Shown here: piece by piece, positions 28,154-36,374 of the stretch | Position numbering within the stretch: the stretch's first letter is position 1 | Layout: each line of letters begins with the position of its first letter | Assembly (NCBI GenBank): GCA_013388925.1 | Contig: JACAEJ010000073.1 | Span: forward strand, 1 to 38,387 | Length of the DNA stretch: 38,387 bases | Direction: 5' to 3' | Origin: Nitrososphaerales archaeon | Lineage (GTDB): Archaea > Thermoproteota > Nitrososphaeria > Nitrososphaerales > JACAEJ01 | Program-made: the position numbers and the translations under genes | The notes under the pieces: generated by a model | Told to the model about the DNA's origin: nothing | Database searches by the model: none | Seen by the model: the letters and a program-made list of their open reading frames with translations, nothing else

Positions 28154-29371
28154 ATGTCATCTCCAAATATATATGCATTGAGATATATCAGGCAAGATTA
28201 TATTTTAGTAACTCATATAGGCATGTTTCTACATCGAAAAGTTATGGTAACGATCTCCGATAGAATCCTATTGCTTTTATCAATAAAAGAGGAGGGGAAG
28301 CGCATAGGTATAGACCATATATTTGAGAAGGTTCGTCGTGATATATTATTCGTAGAGAAAAAAGGGATCAGTAGAGAGGAAGTGGAGGTCGAAATAAGAA
28401 ATCTGATTTCTCAAGGACTTGTAGAGCGTTTTGGGGATGGCTTCTCTTTGAGCAAGGAAGGGGACAAGATCATGGAGAAATTAATTCTTGAAAAGGAGAA
28501 GGAATTGAACCGTTCCTACACCCTGGTCTGGTTAGCCAAGAGGTACTACCCCCATGTAGCGAGATTGATGATCCCCTTCCTTAAGGGCAGAGCGGTGTCT
28601 GCAGTCAAAATATTCTCTGGGAAAAAGGATCCTATAAAGGAGGTAGATGCCATCTTCGTCCGTTATACCAAGTACAAGCCCAAGCCAGTATTCCTGACCA
28701 TAGACTCAGAGAGTAAGCTAATGTCTCTAGTGTTCGATCATTGTGTAGACTTTATACCTTACGTGCACAAGCTCGATTCCAATGAGCCAGATTATTTTAT
28801 TCTTGATCTCGATGCTGGGTCAGAGATAATGAAAAATCCAAAAGCCTTTGATCTTATCAAGTACATTGCCTCTGAGCTTTTGATCCTTCTGACCGAGTTG
28901 GGAGTTGAAAGCGTAGCCAAGTTTAGTGGCTCAAGAGGCTTTCAGGTGTGGGCCAGCTTCGATAATAGTGAATTGAAGGATAGAGGGGACTTGTTCAAGA
29001 CATACAGAGAGATGGCAATAGTCATCCAAGGTAAGTTAGAAGATAGGCTTCAGGGGAAGATTGGCGATTTGGTTGCCATGTTCCCAAGTATGGTGCGCCG
29101 TGATAGGCAGATAACAACATCAGTTGTAGCCCATAAGGAGGAGAGAGCTTCTCAAGTACTGGTTGATTGGTCGGCACTAAAACCAATGGGAGATGTTAGG
29201 GCACCTTTTTCTATCCACTACAAGACGGGCCTGGCATCGGTTCCAATACATATAGGTGAAATTATGAGCTTTGACGTAGGAGATGCCCACCCACTAAGGG
29301 TTATTGAAGATCTTGACAGATACGAAAGAGTGGCGAAAATGGAAAGGTGTAGCCCCCCAAGGCTCCTTTGA
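28154..29371 (+). CDS. Archaeo-eukaryotic primase superfamily, LigD-type polymerase domain, with N-terminal winged-helix-like extension
   Basis: 'YYPHVARLMIPFLKGRAVSAVKIFSG', 'DSNEPDYFILDLDAGSE' (DxD), 'KFSGSRGFQVWASF', 'VDWSALKPMGDVRAPFSIHYKTGL'. Confidence 0.82.
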   Translation: MSSPNIYALRYIRQDYILVTHIGMFLHRKVMVTISDRILLLLSIKEEGKRIGIDHIFEKVRRDILFVEKKGISREEVEVEIRNLISQGLVERFGDGFSLSKEGDKIMEKLILEKEKELNRSYTLVWLAKRYYPHVARLMIPFLKGRAVSAVKIFSGKKDPIKEVDAIFVRYTKYKPKPVFLTIDSESKLMSLVFDHCVDFIPYVHKLDSNEPDYFILDLDAGSEIMKNPKAFDLIKYIASELLILLTELGVESVAKFSGSRGFQVWASFDNSELKDRGDLFKTYREMAIVIQGKLEDRLQGKIGDLVAMFPSMVRRDRQITTSVVAHKEERASQVLVDWSALKPMGDVRAPFSIHYKTGLASVPIHIGEIMSFDVGDAHPLRVIEDLDRYERVAKMERCSPPRLL

Positions 29372-29435
29372 ATCATATAGATAAACCGGCATAATTATAT
29401 TAAGAAGATGAGCAGACTCCAAAGGGATTCAAGCA

Positions 29436-30236
29436 ATGGATGCCCGCCCTATTCTTAAAATTTCAAACCTCTGGAAGAGCTATGATGGCCATCAGGCAGT
29501 AAGAGGACTAGACCTTGAGATCAAGCGAGGAGAGATCTTTGGTCTGCTGGGTCCAAACGGGGCTGGCAAGACGACTACACTGAAGATCGTTGTGGGACTC
29601 TTAAAGATGGATAAGGGGATTGTAGAGATTGATGAAAAAGACATATCTGAGGATCCCTATGAGTACAAGAGGAAGATCGGTTATTTGCCAGAGAATCCCA
29701 CCCTGCCCGAGTACTTGACGGCGGAAGAATTTCTAGGCTATGTGGCAAAGATAAGAGATCTCCCATCGAATGAGATTGGGAAGAAAGTTGACTACTATCT
29801 CGATTTCTTTGATCTTGAGAAGAGAAGAAGGGATATCATAGTATCCTTTTCAAAAGGTATGAAGCAGAAACTGGCCCTCTCAGCATCTCTCATCCACGAA
29901 CCTTCCCTCTTGATCTTGGACGAGCCTCTAATCGGCATCGATCCTACAGGGCAACACAACATCAAGAACAAGTTGAGGGAGATGGTAAAGGAAGGACGAT
30001 CGATCCTAGTTTCGACTCATATGCTCGATACAGCAGAGAGGCTCTGTGATAGGGTGAGCATAATTCATAATGGTAGAAATGTGGTCGCTGGTGATTTAGA
30101 AAAGCTAAGACGGGTTGCAGAAATGGGAGAGGACTCAACACTGGAGCAGATATTTCTGAAGCTAACGCAAGAGGCGGAAAAATATGTTGAGGAGAGGCCT
30201 GCTAAAAGAAGACTTTTTGGCTTGTTTAGAAGATAG
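29436..30236 (+). CDS. ABC transporter ATP-binding protein
   Basis: Walker A 'GPNGAGKTT', signature 'FSKGMKQKLALS', Walker B 'LLILDEPLIGIDP'. Confidence 0.95.
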   Translation: MDARPILKISNLWKSYDGHQAVRGLDLEIKRGEIFGLLGPNGAGKTTTLKIVVGLLKMDKGIVEIDEKDISEDPYEYKRKIGYLPENPTLPEYLTAEEFLGYVAKIRDLPSNEIGKKVDYYLDFFDLEKRRRDIIVSFSKGMKQKLALSASLIHEPSLLILDEPLIGIDPTGQHNIKNKLREMVKEGRSILVSTHMLDTAERLCDRVSIIHNGRNVVAGDLEKLRRVAEMGEDSTLEQIFLKLTQEAEKYVEERPAKRRLFGLFRR

Positions 30237-30313
30237 ATAATTGACAAGACCAGAACTTCTGAGCAACATTTAAACACATATATAGCCTGACAACCATGTA
30301 GGGCCGAGGAAAG

Positions 30314-30463
30314 ATGGCGAAATTTAAATGCCTAATCTGTGGAGAAGTATTTGATACAGACGCGGAAGGAAGCAAACTGCATATGCAGATGAAACATGAG
30401 ATGGGCCTATTTGAAGCGATGTGGTTGCAGAAAGTAGAAAGAATAAAAGAAGAGCAAAAGTAG
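30314..30463 (+). CDS. 49-aa C2H2-type zinc-finger protein
   Basis: Hand translation MAKFKCLICGEVFDTDAEGSKLHMQMKHEMGLFEAMWLQKVERIKEEQK*; CxxC and HxxxxH spacing; not in ORF track (<60 aa). Confidence 0.7.
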   Translation: MAKFKCLICGEVFDTDAEGSKLHMQMKHEMGLFEAMWLQKVERIKEEQK

Positions 30464-30480
30464 CAATAAAGAGAGAATAG

Positions 30481-32037
30481 TTGGGCAAGACCAGAATAAT
30501 CCTAGTATTCAAAATTAAACAGTACTTCGGCGCAGTAAGATCGTCCAAGGCCAACCTTTTTTTGGGCATCTTGGCATTTCTGGGTCTTAATTCAACAGGA
30601 TTCTTCTTTGGTACAGCACTGCCTGATACGCCCTTCTGGACAGAGCCTGATCGACTTACAGAAATCCTCTCAGCGTTCCTCTCGATCTTTTTTGCATTGA
30701 GCCTAACTTTTAGCCTAAGAGGCGGCATAACAGCCTTTCAGGCAGAGCTAGACTTCTTCTTTACCTCGTCCATAAAGCCCAGGCAATACCTTGTGTCAGA
30801 CCTGATCTTCCAACTCATAGTTCTTCACATCCTCTTTTCTCCCTTTCTTCCTTTTATTACAGGTTTAGCCGTGAGGCTGGGCATGAATCCTATAACGACA
30901 ATTATGATTGTTCTTATCTACGAGATCTATGTTCTCCTGACACTTTTGAGCATGCAATCTCTTGGCGTTCTGAATCTTGTTACACCTCACATAAGGACCA
31001 AGATCTTAATTGGAGCGGTAATGGCTATCCTTCTCTTGCCCAGTTTGAGTTTCGCAAACCTCTTCCCCTTGAAATACTCAGATCTATGGTATCCATCTAC
31101 CTTTGCAGCGAGAGAGATTGTTCGTTTGATAGAGCATGGTTCTTTTGAAGTTTTGAGCATATATCTCATCCTAGTTTTTGTGGGATTTGTTTTCGCTCTT
31201 AATTATCTTATATCAAGAAGGAACCTGTTTCACTATATCAGACCTACCGTGATGCTATCCTTCGGTGAGAGCAGACCTCAAGCTCAGGCTATTCAGCAGA
31301 GGAGAATGATTGAAAAGTTTGGTCCAATGATGACCTTCCTAAACTTGGACCCTACGAAAGGCTCCTTGACTAGCTTTCTGATAAAGAAGCATTTTATACG
31401 CATAATCAGAGATGGGAGCCTATTCGGGGTGATCATACTCTTTGCCATTTACGGGGCTGTAAGTATGCTATCATCAAGCTTTTCACCTGATACGAACGCA
31501 AGGGGAATTGAATCATCTCTCTTTATGCTGACCTTCTACAGCGCTTTGGTTCCTTCCATACTAGCCATCTCATGGAACTCTTATGAAAGAGAGAATTTAT
31601 GGCTCCCCCTGACTTCTGGTGGCCATATAATCGAGTATTTCAAGTCCTTCTTTGTAGCTTTATTGGTAGTTGCATTGATCATGCCTTTGGGGTTGATGAT
31701 CATCTCTATTCCTTTTCTCGGCTTGCCCTCTTTATGGCTCATCTTGAGTGCCCTTGCTATGGCCTCCTTCTCTTCTGCCTTTGCAACTCTCACACTAACT
31801 CTTATAAAGATGGCCCAAGAGGGTAGCATATCTGCGGGTTACCTTCTTATCATCTTCTTGCCCATAATCGGAGCTTACGTCGGATCTTCACCATTCTTAG
31901 CCATGTTGATAATGGGCCCAGAGTTTACTGCACAACTTCAGTTCTTGCTTGCTACTCTTCTTATAGGCTACTTGGTGGTGGCCCAGTTTGGATTTTTAAA
32001 GCTAATAGAAAGGAGGGTTGCAACCATTCAGGCGTAG
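30481..32037 (+). CDS. ABC transporter permease (multi-TM)
   Basis: 518 aa, multiple hydrophobic segments, downstream of the ABC ATPase; TTG start. Confidence 0.8.
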   Translation: MGKTRIILVFKIKQYFGAVRSSKANLFLGILAFLGLNSTGFFFGTALPDTPFWTEPDRLTEILSAFLSIFFALSLTFSLRGGITAFQAELDFFFTSSIKPRQYLVSDLIFQLIVLHILFSPFLPFITGLAVRLGMNPITTIMIVLIYEIYVLLTLLSMQSLGVLNLVTPHIRTKILIGAVMAILLLPSLSFANLFPLKYSDLWYPSTFAAREIVRLIEHGSFEVLSIYLILVFVGFVFALNYLISRRNLFHYIRPTVMLSFGESRPQAQAIQQRRMIEKFGPMMTFLNLDPTKGSLTSFLIKKHFIRIIRDGSLFGVIILFAIYGAVSMLSSSFSPDTNARGIESSLFMLTFYSALVPSILAISWNSYERENLWLPLTSGGHIIEYFKSFFVALLVVALIMPLGLMIISIPFLGLPSLWLILSALAMASFSSAFATLTLTLIKMAQEGSISAGYLLIIFLPIIGAYVGSSPFLAMLIMGPEFTAQLQFLLATLLIGYLVVAQFGFLKLIERRVATIQA

Positions 32038-32043
32038 TTTTCA

Positions 32044-32664
32044 TCATCTAATGATGAGAATCGTGTCCAACATACCATCAAGTTCATTAAGAAGGCCTGA
32101 AAATTTGTCTATCGGTACTACAGGCACTCCATCTAATAGGATTACCCGTTCGCTATAGAGCGTAACTATTAACGGGATTGCATAAGACATCCCAAGACGC
32201 CCAGCCTTTTCACTTTTCACAAGCTCCTCAGATCTTTTGATCTGGGCTCTAGCTACCTTAGATATGCCAGATAACCCTACTGTATGATGCCAATGCTTGC
32301 AATCTATAGCCAAACCTCTCATATCTCTAACTGCCAAGACGTCTATCTCCATCCTAGGATGCTTTAGCCGAAAGTTCCTGTAGACTCTGTAGTTATTGCT
32401 AGCCATTACAAAAGAAACGAGCTCTTCAAAATCTTTCCAGCTTAGGAATTTTGAGACTTCTTCGATGCTAGAACCCAGCTTTACAGTTAAAACGGAGGAT
32501 AATACCCTAGACCCCTTCTCGAATCTAACTTTTTTCCCATCGATTCTGGCTATATTTTCAACTTCAAGAAATCTTAAAGCTTCTAACAGTGCTTCAGGAT
32601 CCAGCCCGCACCTAGAGGCCATTTCCATAATATGGTGCTCTCCATCTGTGATGTATGGAATCAA
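32044..32664 (-). CDS. Putative PD-(D/E)XK endonuclease-fold protein with N-terminal helix-turn-helix-like region
   Basis: 'WKDFEELVSFVM..NNYRVYRNFRLKHPRMEIDVLAVRDMRGLAIDCKHWHH' matches the E...EIDVLA...xCK pattern. Confidence 0.75.
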   Translation of the reverse strand: MIPYITDGEHHIMEMASRCGLDPEALLEALRFLEVENIARIDGKKVRFEKGSRVLSSVLTVKLGSSIEEVSKFLSWKDFEELVSFVMASNNYRVYRNFRLKHPRMEIDVLAVRDMRGLAIDCKHWHHTVGLSGISKVARAQIKRSEELVKSEKAGRLGMSYAIPLIVTLYSERVILLDGVPVVPIDKFSGLLNELDGMLDTILIIR

Positions 32665-32779
32665 TTTTATTATGGTGGCAGGTCTCGTACCTTTTCTCCT
32701 CAGTAAATATGAATCCTTAATAGGAGCAACGTAAAAATGTATCTACATATCATCCAAGTGGTGGAGTCAGATCAAAGAT

Positions 32780-33382
32780 ATGGCTGAAGGAGATTCCCAG
32801 AGTATCAAGATAGACAAGAAAAAGTTGCTCAAGGCAACGGCGTATATCTTTATCGTATTGGCCATCATCAGCGCCGTTTGGCTAGTACCAAGAGTAGCTT
32901 TAGGAACATCTACACCCTTCTTCAGTGTGTCGAGTGGAAGCATGATCCCCACCCTAAACGTGGGCGACTATATAGTCGTCAAGGCCGAGTCTTTTAATAA
33001 TTTAAACGTAAGCGACATAATAGTATTTTATAGCCCTTGGGATCCCGATGAGATAATAGTGCATCGTATCTATGCCATAAATCATGAACAGGAGATCATA
33101 AGAACAAAAGGTGATAATAATGACTATGTCGATCCTTGGTCTGTTACCAAAGAAGATTACATAGGCAAATACACAGGATTCAAGATTCCATATTTAGGCT
33201 ACCTTGCTTTTCTCTTCCCCCCTCCTGTAAATTACATATTCATCATAATCATACTGCTCATAGTATTTGTCATAGAGCTACTCCCTGCCGAAAAAGAGAA
33301 GGTAGAAGCCTTGCCCACAGTTATTGTTAACATTCGAAGACGATTTGTGAGACACAAAGACTCAAGTCCATTGATTCTGTAG
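32780..33382 (+). CDS. Signal peptidase I, archaeal/ER type
   Basis: 'VSSGSMIPTLNVGDYIVVK', 'DIIVFYSPWDPDEIIVHRI', 'TKGDNNDYVDPW'; two TM segments. Confidence 0.92.
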   Translation: MAEGDSQSIKIDKKKLLKATAYIFIVLAIISAVWLVPRVALGTSTPFFSVSSGSMIPTLNVGDYIVVKAESFNNLNVSDIIVFYSPWDPDEIIVHRIYAINHEQEIIRTKGDNNDYVDPWSVTKEDYIGKYTGFKIPYLGYLAFLFPPPVNYIFIIIILLIVFVIELLPAEKEKVEALPTVIVNIRRRFVRHKDSSPLIL

Positions 33383-33405
33383 CCTTCAACCCGTCAATAC
33401 CTACA

Positions 33406-33418
33406 GTTTAAATATCGG
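33406..33418 (+). promoter_or_regulatory. Candidate tbp core promoter (TATA-like TTTAAATA)
   Basis: 'agtttaaatatcgg' about 26-33 nt upstream of the proposed tbp ATG at 33442. Confidence 0.45.
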
Positions 33419-33441
33419 TGTTATTCTTATATAGGGGGTGT

Positions 33442-34005
33442 ATGTTTTTGCCTCAGACAAAGGCTATTGTTAGTATAGAGAATGTGGTCGCTTCTGCCAC
33501 TGTCAATCAGATTGTTGATTTGAACGCCATCACAATGCTCTTCCCAGACGTCGAGTACCATCCTGACCAGTTCCCGGGGCTTGTATTCAGGCTGAAGGCC
33601 CCAAAGACTGCAACCCTCATCTTTAGCTCTGGTAAGATGGTGTGCACAGGGGCAAAGTCTGAAGATCAGGCAATGAAGGCTGTTAAAACTGTTGTGAGCA
33701 GGTTAAGGAAAGGCGGCGTGGAGATAGTCAACGAGCCTGTCATAGAGATACAGAACATAGTAGCCTCGGCCAGCCTTGGCGGCAAGGTGCACTTGGAAGA
33801 AGCTGCTAGGCAGTTGGAGAGGTCCATGTACGAGCCTGAGCAGTTTCCAGGACTGATCCATAGGATGAGTGATCCAAAGACGGTGATACTTCTTTTCGCA
33901 AGTGGGAAGCTCGTCTGTACGGGTGCCAAAAAAGAAGTCGAGGTCTACAAGGCCGTAAACAATCTTCATGGTATGCTCGAAGAGAAGGGTTTGATGATCT
34001 ACTGA
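33442..34005 (+). CDS. tbp: TATA-box binding protein
   Basis: Two direct repeats 'NVVASATVNQIVDLNAI...FPGLVFRLKAPKTATLIFSSGKMVCTGAK' / 'NIVASASLGGKVHLEEA...FPGLIHRMSDPKTVILLFASGKLVCTGAK'; start moved to internal ATG. Confidence 0.97.
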   Translation: MFLPQTKAIVSIENVVASATVNQIVDLNAITMLFPDVEYHPDQFPGLVFRLKAPKTATLIFSSGKMVCTGAKSEDQAMKAVKTVVSRLRKGGVEIVNEPVIEIQNIVASASLGGKVHLEEAARQLERSMYEPEQFPGLIHRMSDPKTVILLFASGKLVCTGAKKEVEVYKAVNNLHGMLEEKGLMIY

Positions 34006-34027
34006 ACCAATCTTACTACGAATATGG

Positions 34028-34723
34028 CTAGGAGTGCTTGCGCTTTACCATGCTGTATATCGCATTTCTTTGACCTTCATCAATTATATCCAGATCACAG
34101 AGGAAGTCTGCGAGCTCGGTTATCTTTGCAAGGGCATTAAGGTCTATATTCGAAGTTGCCAGTTTCTCTCTTCCTCCCTCCATCCTGTCTATCAACACAA
34201 GAGCATCCTCGACTACTCCTCCCTCACTCCTCACCGCTTCAGTAGCTTTGAAGATGGAGTCGCCTGTGGTTATAAGATCGTCCAAGATCACAACTCTCCA
34301 TCCAGGTCTTATTATCCCCTCGATTCTCTTTTTGGCGCCATGCTCCCTTGGTTCTTTCCTTACGTAGATGAGCGGTTTATCTAGGCTGTAGGCTACGGCG
34401 GTAGCGTATGTTAGTCCAGCGGTAGGTATCCCCCCAACAGCGTCTATCCGCTCCAGACCGACCATGTTCTTAAGACCCTCTACGAAGGCATCCACAACCT
34501 TCTTGAAGACTCCGGGAAAGCTCGGCACTATTCTAAGATCGATGTAATAAGAGCTCATCTTCCCACTGGTGAGTGTAAAAGTGCCAAATTGAAGGGCTCC
34601 TGTCTTTACAAGAACCCTCCCAAGCTCCTCGACAAGTTTAGACCTTCTTTCATTCCACCCCAAAACAATCACCTTCCCAAATCTTGGCAGGTTAAAGATA
34701 GGGCGAACCCATAGGTTCAACAC
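34028..34723 (-). CDS. pyrE: Orotate phosphoribosyltransferase (start may be internal)
   Basis: 'FTLTSGKMSSYYIDLR', 'GIPTAGLTYATAVAYSLDKPLIYVRKEPREHG', PRPP motif 'VVILDDLITTGDS'. Confidence 0.95.
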   Translation of the reverse strand: MLNLWVRPIFNLPRFGKVIVLGWNERRSKLVEELGRVLVKTGALQFGTFTLTSGKMSSYYIDLRIVPSFPGVFKKVVDAFVEGLKNMVGLERIDAVGGIPTAGLTYATAVAYSLDKPLIYVRKEPREHGAKKRIEGIIRPGWRVVILDDLITTGDSIFKATEAVRSEGGVVEDALVLIDRMEGGREKLATSNIDLNALAKITELADFLCDLDIIDEGQRNAIYSMVKRKHS

Positions 34724-35015
34724 CTGGTCGCTCAGGCACTTTGATCTCCCCTACCAACTTCTCGATCTCTTTTACATTTTTGTCCAAAAGATCTTTTAGT
34801 CGCTTTATCGCCAGTGGCGTTAGGATGACTTCTATCTGGACTTCACGAGTAGCTATGGGGGGTGTAGCTGGATCTTCTGTTTGCGTCACAAAATCGTTGA
34901 AGAAGCTAATCCTAAAGTCAAGGCCATTGAATGCACCATATGCCCCTGAACAATAAACTCTTCTAAAATCGGGTGAGTATTTGATTCTAATAGGAATTCG
35001 TGTAGGTTGATTCAT
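34692..35015 (-). CDS. DUF3467 family protein
   Basis: 'YCSGAYGAFNGLDFRISFFND...REVQIEVILTPLAIKRLKDLLDKNV'. Confidence 0.75.
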   Translation of the reverse strand: MNQPTRIPIRIKYSPDFRRVYCSGAYGAFNGLDFRISFFNDFVTQTEDPATPPIATREVQIEVILTPLAIKRLKDLLDKNVKEIEKLVGEIKVPERPGVEPMGSPYL

Positions 35016-35258
35016 AATTTTTAGTTTTATATATGGCTATTTAAGGATGATTAATTTACTTGGCTTGCCTCAAAAGAGAACGGGCAGAGGGAAAGTTGTC
35101 GACCATCTTCCACTTAGTTCAATAAAGTTAAATGTTAACCAACCTTCGAAATGAAGAACGTTAATTAAGTTAGCATACCTTTGATGTTCAATCATGGCAT
35201 CACTTGAGGCATGTGCTCCTCACAGATTTATGCTCTCAGGATAGATAGGGGAAGATGA

Positions 35259-36290
35259 GTGGTAACCATTAGATCGTTGACAAGTAGCCTTCTCATGAGG
35301 CGAAGGAAAACGGCGGTCTTCGCTCTACTGTCTACATGCAACTGTAGGTGCATAATGTGCGATATGTGGAAGCTGAAGAGGGAGCACATAAGCCTTCAAG
35401 GAGCAAAGGAAGCATTGAACTTTCTTCGTGACAATGGATTCCTCGTTGTATACTTCACTGGCGGAGAGCCAACTCTCCATCCAGACTTGATAGAGATTGT
35501 AAATTATGCAAACAAGCTCGGCTTTGTCACCTCTGTAACTACCAATGGCACATGCTCCAAAGGAGTCATATATGGGCTAAGGGAGGCTGGGCTATATCTC
35601 CTTAGCGTCTCATTGGATCACTGGGATGATGAAGTTTGTGATAAAATTCGAGGCGTGAAGGGGATCAAGCAGAAAGAGGAGGAAGTAATTAGATATGCAA
35701 AAGATGCAGGACTCAAAGTGTACGCACTAACATACTTGAACCCTCACATCGTGGGAGATGGCGTGGAGGTTTTGGTCAAGTATGTCAACCGGGAGTTAAA
35801 AGTGCCCTTTGGCTTCTGCTACCCAACCTATTGTGATGATGGCAGCTATCACTTGGGCGGTGACCTTTCTGGCAAGGAGCTTCATGAATATGTGAATGAC
35901 TCTGTTAAGAGCATCTACGAAACGAAAAAAAAGGGTGCTTCCGTAGCCAACCCTTTTCTCTACATTGAAGACGTGATACGATTCAACAACAAGGAAGTGC
36001 CCAACTATTACTGTAAGGGTGGAGAAGAAGTGGTATACGTGGACTGGAAGGGTGATGTCTATCCCTGCTTTCTGAAGCCAAAGTTATTCAACATGTTGAC
36101 AGGAGATAAGCCTCGCTTCCTTAAGAAGGTGAAGTGTAACGAATGCCTCATAAACTGCTTCCGAGAACCTTCCCTATTCCCTCAAGCTCTTAAATCTCCA
36201 AAGCTCGTGTCGAGGGAAGTCATACATTCATGGAATGATACTGTGAAGTTGATACTGCCCAAGGTTCCCAGACATTTCAAGAAGGCTTGA
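35259..36290 (+). CDS. Radical SAM protein with C-terminal Cys cluster (SPASM-like)
   Basis: 'STCNCRCIMCDMW' (CxxxCxxC), 'YFTGGEPTLHPDLIEIVNYANKLGF'; C-terminal 'CKGGEEVVYVDWKGDVYPCFLKP...CNECLINCFREP'. Confidence 0.9.
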   Translation: MVTIRSLTSSLLMRRRKTAVFALLSTCNCRCIMCDMWKLKREHISLQGAKEALNFLRDNGFLVVYFTGGEPTLHPDLIEIVNYANKLGFVTSVTTNGTCSKGVIYGLREAGLYLLSVSLDHWDDEVCDKIRGVKGIKQKEEEVIRYAKDAGLKVYALTYLNPHIVGDGVEVLVKYVNRELKVPFGFCYPTYCDDGSYHLGGDLSGKELHEYVNDSVKSIYETKKKGASVANPFLYIEDVIRFNNKEVPNYYCKGGEEVVYVDWKGDVYPCFLKPKLFNMLTGDKPRFLKKVKCNECLINCFREPSLFPQALKSPKLVSREVIHSWNDTVKLILPKVPRHFKKA

Positions 36291-36374
36291 GCAATCATAT
36301 AGTAGATGACTTTTTTCAAGAATAGTTGTCAAAAGGAAGATTACTGAGCTCTACCTAGTCGAGTTGCATGGTTC

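Noticed and set aside
34692-34723. Gene overlap between pyrE and the DUF3467 gene
   Set aside because: Probably a start-site artefact; pyrE has plausible internal GTG/TTG starts before 'GWNERRSKLVEELGRVL' that remove the overlap.
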